Assembly: GCA_019722365.1 (NCBI GenBank)
Contig: JADFUC010000004.1
Location: 558,001-622,000 of the forward strand
Origin: Lithospermum erythrorhizon
Taxonomy: Eukaryota; Streptophyta; Magnoliopsida; Boraginales; Boraginaceae
Direction of reading: 5' to 3'
Length of the DNA: 64,000 bases
Numbering within the stretch: position 1 is the stretch's first letter; every line of letters begins with the position of its first letter. The notes beneath the pieces are model-generated. The model was not told the origin of the DNA, did no database searches, and saw only the letters and a program-made list of their open reading frames with translations. Shown one piece after another: positions 59,990 through 64,000 of this stretch. Position numbers and translations under genes: made by a program.

Positions 59990-62900
59990 AATTGGTCAAG
60001 TAAAGTAGGGGTTTATTAGGAAAACTTCGAATATTGGAAGTTTCCTTCCTAACAATAATTCTTTCATTTTTCTCTTATTACTATCGAAAATATCATCTAC
60101 CTCATTTCGATCTATTATTCATAAATTATTATATTTAAATTTATACTCTGTACAATATCTATTCCGTAACCCATAATATATTTAATACATAATGTAAAAT
60201 ATTTTAAAACGAGAGACAGGAGACATACATGTATGACAAAAAGAAAATAATTTTTGTATATTTTTAACCTTTTCTCGCCATCTTTAGAATGTAATAATAT
60301 ATTTTATTGATGTAAGTCAAATTATTTTTTCTTAATCATACTTTGATATCAAATTTTGAATCCTCGACATTTACTCTTCTAATGAGCCTTTAATCATAAC
60401 ACCAAACTTTCACCTACTATTTTATTATGTTATTTACTCCATGTATCATTAACAATGTTTAGGTGAAGTTTAAGAAAATCGATTTGGATTGTGATAATCA
60501 TACTGGAACAAATTTGTTGATATAGTTTACATCCTGAATTTTTAGTATGTGATCATAACCCATTAAAATGATTAGAAATTTGGTCGAAATTTTATTTTGA
60601 ACACTTAAATTAGTTGGTAGCAAATCATACACGCTCATTTCAAATCCAACACAAATGAGACATTAAATATGTTTGTAGCAATAACATTAAATGTGTTAGT
60701 TAATGAAAAAAGGAAATAAGCCAAATCATATATTTTATATAGATAAATGCTATCGAATATGGAGTCTTTATTTGGGTGCATGCTTAACTTGTTTTTCTAT
60801 GTGTTTTTAAATGAATTTAAAATCTTCGTTTTTCATATTTTTTTAATGGATTAGATCGTATAACCCAATTTCAATCAAATATGTCTACGTAAGTACGGTG
60901 TTTATTAAGAATTTTGTAAGCTGGCACAGATGGAGCTCTCAAATATGATAATTATAAATGATTTAATGATATGTAACTATATAAATATGACGATTATAAA
61001 ATTTGTATAAGCAGATTTTCGTTTGACTAGATTTTAACAAATTTTTAATGGATGCTTAACTGATTCCATTACTAAGAGTAGATGTGTCAAATTAAACGGG
61101 CTATACCCAGTCGGTATACTACTAATTAGTGAGATGAACTGGGCTCACCTTTTAGAAGATCCCCCCTCCCTCAGAAGAAGTGGCCCGTCAGAGCATGGCA
61201 CAAGGCCGTCCGATCTGGATCGTTTGACACTTTTACGTAAGAGTCTAAAACTCTAAAACAAATGTCATAATTAGGTCTATTAATACTTAATTCATTATTA
61301 CATGCCATTGATCTTGAATTCTTGCTATATACTATCTTCATTTCAAATTAATTGATATTTTGAGATTTTTCATATTAAGTTTTTAATCATAAATTACTTT
61401 TTATTCACTAATTCAAAAAATATAAAATTGATATCATTGTATTATTTTTAAAAATATTTTCATAATATTATTTTATTATAATTTTTCATAATATATATAA
61501 ATAAATTAATTATTAAAATTGTTTGAAAAAATGAAAAAGTTTATTAATTTGAAATGGAGAAAACGCTTTGAATCTTCGATTTTTTTGGTTCCACTTAATG
61601 CGGAATAGTAAATTTAATATATTTAGTGTCATTCTTGATATTATTGATTGAATCTTTTATGTATAAATGCGAACATTTAAAATAAACGTAAAATTCTAGC
61701 ACTCCCATATATGTAGTGATGAGTATTCCAAGAAAAAGGGGGGGTAGGTATTGAGCTAAAATAGCATGAAGTTTGTAACAATTTGTCTGGTCTCCTAATT
61801 GGGTTAAAGTTTCTTTTGTCTCAATTCCATCCAAAATATCATCACTATTACTTAATGCCTTTACATCTTTTCTGTTTCCCTTTTGGTCATATCATACTAT
61901 ATTCAAACAACAGGGCAAGGAAAATCTATCATTATGCTTGTACAAGTTGTACTTTCTCAGTTAGATCCGAAATTAGCATGATAAAACCAGGAGATATTTT
62001 GTTGTCCAAACAGCATCATCACCTACCTCATTAAACTTGCATTATTCTTTCTTTATTTTCATTTATTGTTATGATAATAAAGTAGCTTTAATCCTTCAAT
62101 TAGGATCATCTTTTCCATGCATGATAAGATAAACCCCAATTATTACCCTTTTTTAATGTTTAATTTGATTGATTATTTTTTAAGGTGGGCCAGTTTTAGC
62201 ATTATTATAGGATTAATATTTTAATTGGTCAAGTGCTACTTTGCATTGCCACAATGCACTAAACAAATGTATCGTGCAAAGTTGACATAATAACCCCTTA
62301 TCTTCATTGGAGAAAGAGCTATACACATAATATAGACATTGTTAAATGCAAATTGAAAAATAAATATACTCTGTCCCTATCTTTATTTTACTTGCTTAAG
62401 GTCCATAGTTTTTATTAATCCTCTGGTCTATGTTTTTAATAGATGGTCAGATTTATTTGTTTTTTGGTTTCTTAATTGGAGTGGATATTATAAAAAGGAT
62501 AGAGTGAGTAGCAAATAAAAATATCATATTATAGTATGCTTCCCCAAAATCTTAACCCTTGGATAAACGTACCATAAATTCTTTGAAAATATTATCCAAA
62601 CTCATTGGGTAATAATAAAATCATAGGGAAAAATGATAGAAAGAGCCAATAATTGGCACTCAACAAGACATGAAGTCCACACAATTATAGATATATATTT
62701 AATTTTTATTAAATATTTTCACCATATAGTTATTAACTTTTAAAAATTATGTTGTTCGTCACTCCTGGCTTTATATATTTTTCATTATAAGTGTAATATC
62801 AAGAAATCGACCACATATAAAAATTACAATTCGTCATTTCTTAGATACCACAACTCTACTTGGAGGCTAACAAGCCTCAAATTGATTTTAAACATTATTT

Positions 62901-63628
62901 ATTTTTCCCTATTTATATATATTTGATATGTACTTAGTTTGTGATACATATATACTTCAGGATTAGGAAACCAACTACTCGATCTCTTACATGAAATAAA
63001 GCTCATAAGTTGACATATGCCATGTACGTACTAGCCATTCCATTCCCATTAAACTAATAATCAAATGGCTACTCATATTGTTCGACTTGCTTTATTATAT
63101 GCATCTTCCACTTTGATGGAATTAAATAAGCTAAGACTATCTCTAAACCAACACTTCACCTAATTCATTTCAATAGATATTTTTTGTTTTTTAAAATAAA
63201 GTTTAGACTATATTTAAATTTTCAATTTTATGATAAAAAATCACCACAAATATTATGAATTATGCGTAAAAACAAATCCTTCATAGATTATATACAATCT
63301 TTATGAAAAATAGTACTACGTAGTAGTTTTTTATGTTGCATGAGAAATACAAAAATACTAGAACAAAAACATAAAACAATAAAGAAACATTCGATTTGTA
63401 ACCTTAATTGTTGAATAAATCATTTTTTTTTTACAAAGAACAAACAATAATCGAAATTAAACCATAATAATCAAATGAATTTTTTTAATAAATAAATCAA
63501 AATTGGAGCAACAATAATAAGTTGACTTTTGATTAAGATTCCCACTCAAGTAGTCAAGTCTCCTCCCTCTAGGTCCTGATCTTGTTCAAATGTTCAATTG
63601 ACTTTAGATTCAGATCTCTTTATTACAT

Positions 63629-63632
<4 letters not shown>
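59990..63632. other. AT-rich spacer upstream of VPS4
   Basis: The VPS4 promoter should occupy the first few hundred bases. The rest is AT-rich with no gene that I can support on either strand. A short GC-richer patch near 61.14-61.22 kb carries no recognisable motif. One MITE candidate is listed separately. Confidence 0.5.
62368..62511. mobile_element. MITE remnant (candidate)
   Basis: The left edge reads tactctgtccctatctttat; the right edge in reverse complement reads tactcactctatccttttta. The pair is weakly matched and about 144 bp apart, consistent with an old Stowaway-type element. Limits are uncertain. Confidence 0.4.

Positions 63633-63685
<53 letters not shown>
63633..63685. repeat. 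(CT)n microsatellite
   Basis: About 26 uninterrupted CT units. It is a likely length-variable marker, without associated coding sequence in view. Confidence 0.97.
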
Positions 63686-63690
<5 letters not shown>

Positions 63691-63811
63691 TCTAGTATTC
63701 CTTAGCAAAAATTGCCATTTTGAAGTTCCAATGTTAACCCCAAATCACAACTACCAATATAGGCAAGGGTCTAGGTGTGCAAAACGACAAACAAGTGTAG
63801 ATAGACAAAGA

Positions 63812-63982
63812 TAACAACAAAATCTTGTTTTAAGACAACATATTCAACTTTTATGACAACAAATACATGTCCAAAAACTGATTTTTAGTGGTTTTAACTG
63901 AGTTAGATTGCAGGGTAGAGAGATATATCAACAAAATCTTGTTTTAAGGCATAAAGATTGAATTTTTTATGACAAAAACATG
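63812..63982. repeat. Imperfect direct repeat at the right end
   Basis: The segment 63812-63869 recurs at 63927-63982. Both contain caacaaaatcttgttttaag, then a short variable part, then ttttatgacaa and acatg. Similar words (gttttaaggcataaagat, tttttaaggcaaaaagat) continue to the edge, so the array may extend beyond the window. Confidence 0.75.
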
Positions 63983-64000
63983 TTTTTAAGGCAAAAAGAT

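Overview
This is nuclear DNA of a flowering plant, almost certainly a eudicot. The genes are intron-rich with GT-AG introns, spacers are AT-rich, and plant-specific families are present (a Casparian strip membrane protein, a plastid cysteine desulfurase with transit peptide, an NFU4/5-type NifU protein). A Ty1/copia element and several Stowaway-like MITEs fit the same picture. Species cannot be told from the sequence. No bacterial operons, CRISPR arrays, rRNA or convincing tRNA genes were seen.

Layout. 1-3.7 kb (-): PKDM7-type JmjC histone demethylase, 3' end off the left edge. 6.75-10.12 kb (-): decayed Ty1/copia element with 138-bp LTRs and no gag or protease. 10.6-24.6 kb (-): exportin-4, 32 coding exons, 1178 codons, with MITEs and tandem duplications in its introns. 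26.2-29.7 kb (-): plastid cysteine desulfurase NFS2, 10 exons. 31.2-32.7 kb and 42.2-43.9 kb (-): two copies of a membrane-anchored alpha/beta hydrolase with the same four-exon structure. Between them lie a mevalonate diphosphate decarboxylase (MVD) copy with reading-frame lesions (36.5-40.2 kb, +), a second remnant of its first exon upstream, and a CASP gene (40.8-41.8 kb, +). 46.9-48.6 kb (+): NFU4/5-like Fe-S scaffold gene with one missing base. 51.6-55.4 kb (+): MFS transporter of the tetracycline-resistance/HIAT1-like group. 56.3-59.3 kb (-): VPS4/SKD1 AAA ATPase of the ESCRT pathway. 59.9-64 kb: AT-rich spacer with a CT microsatellite.

The genes are mostly unrelated housekeeping or developmental genes and form no pathway cluster. 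The exon models for exportin-4, NFS2, both hydrolases, CASP, the MFS transporter and VPS4 each sum to an exact multiple of three with intact family motifs, so those boundaries are well supported. The NFU gene is one base short, and the MVD copy has three lesions.

No new multi-gene system was found. The most interesting material is the history of the 30-43 kb block (duplicated hydrolases with a conserved 3' flank, a broken MVD, a lost-start duplicate of MVD exon 1, a duplicated promoter segment, and an intron repeat that captured a splice donor), two GC-AG introns, and the copia LTR pair that is identical over 92 bp yet strongly diverged over the rest.
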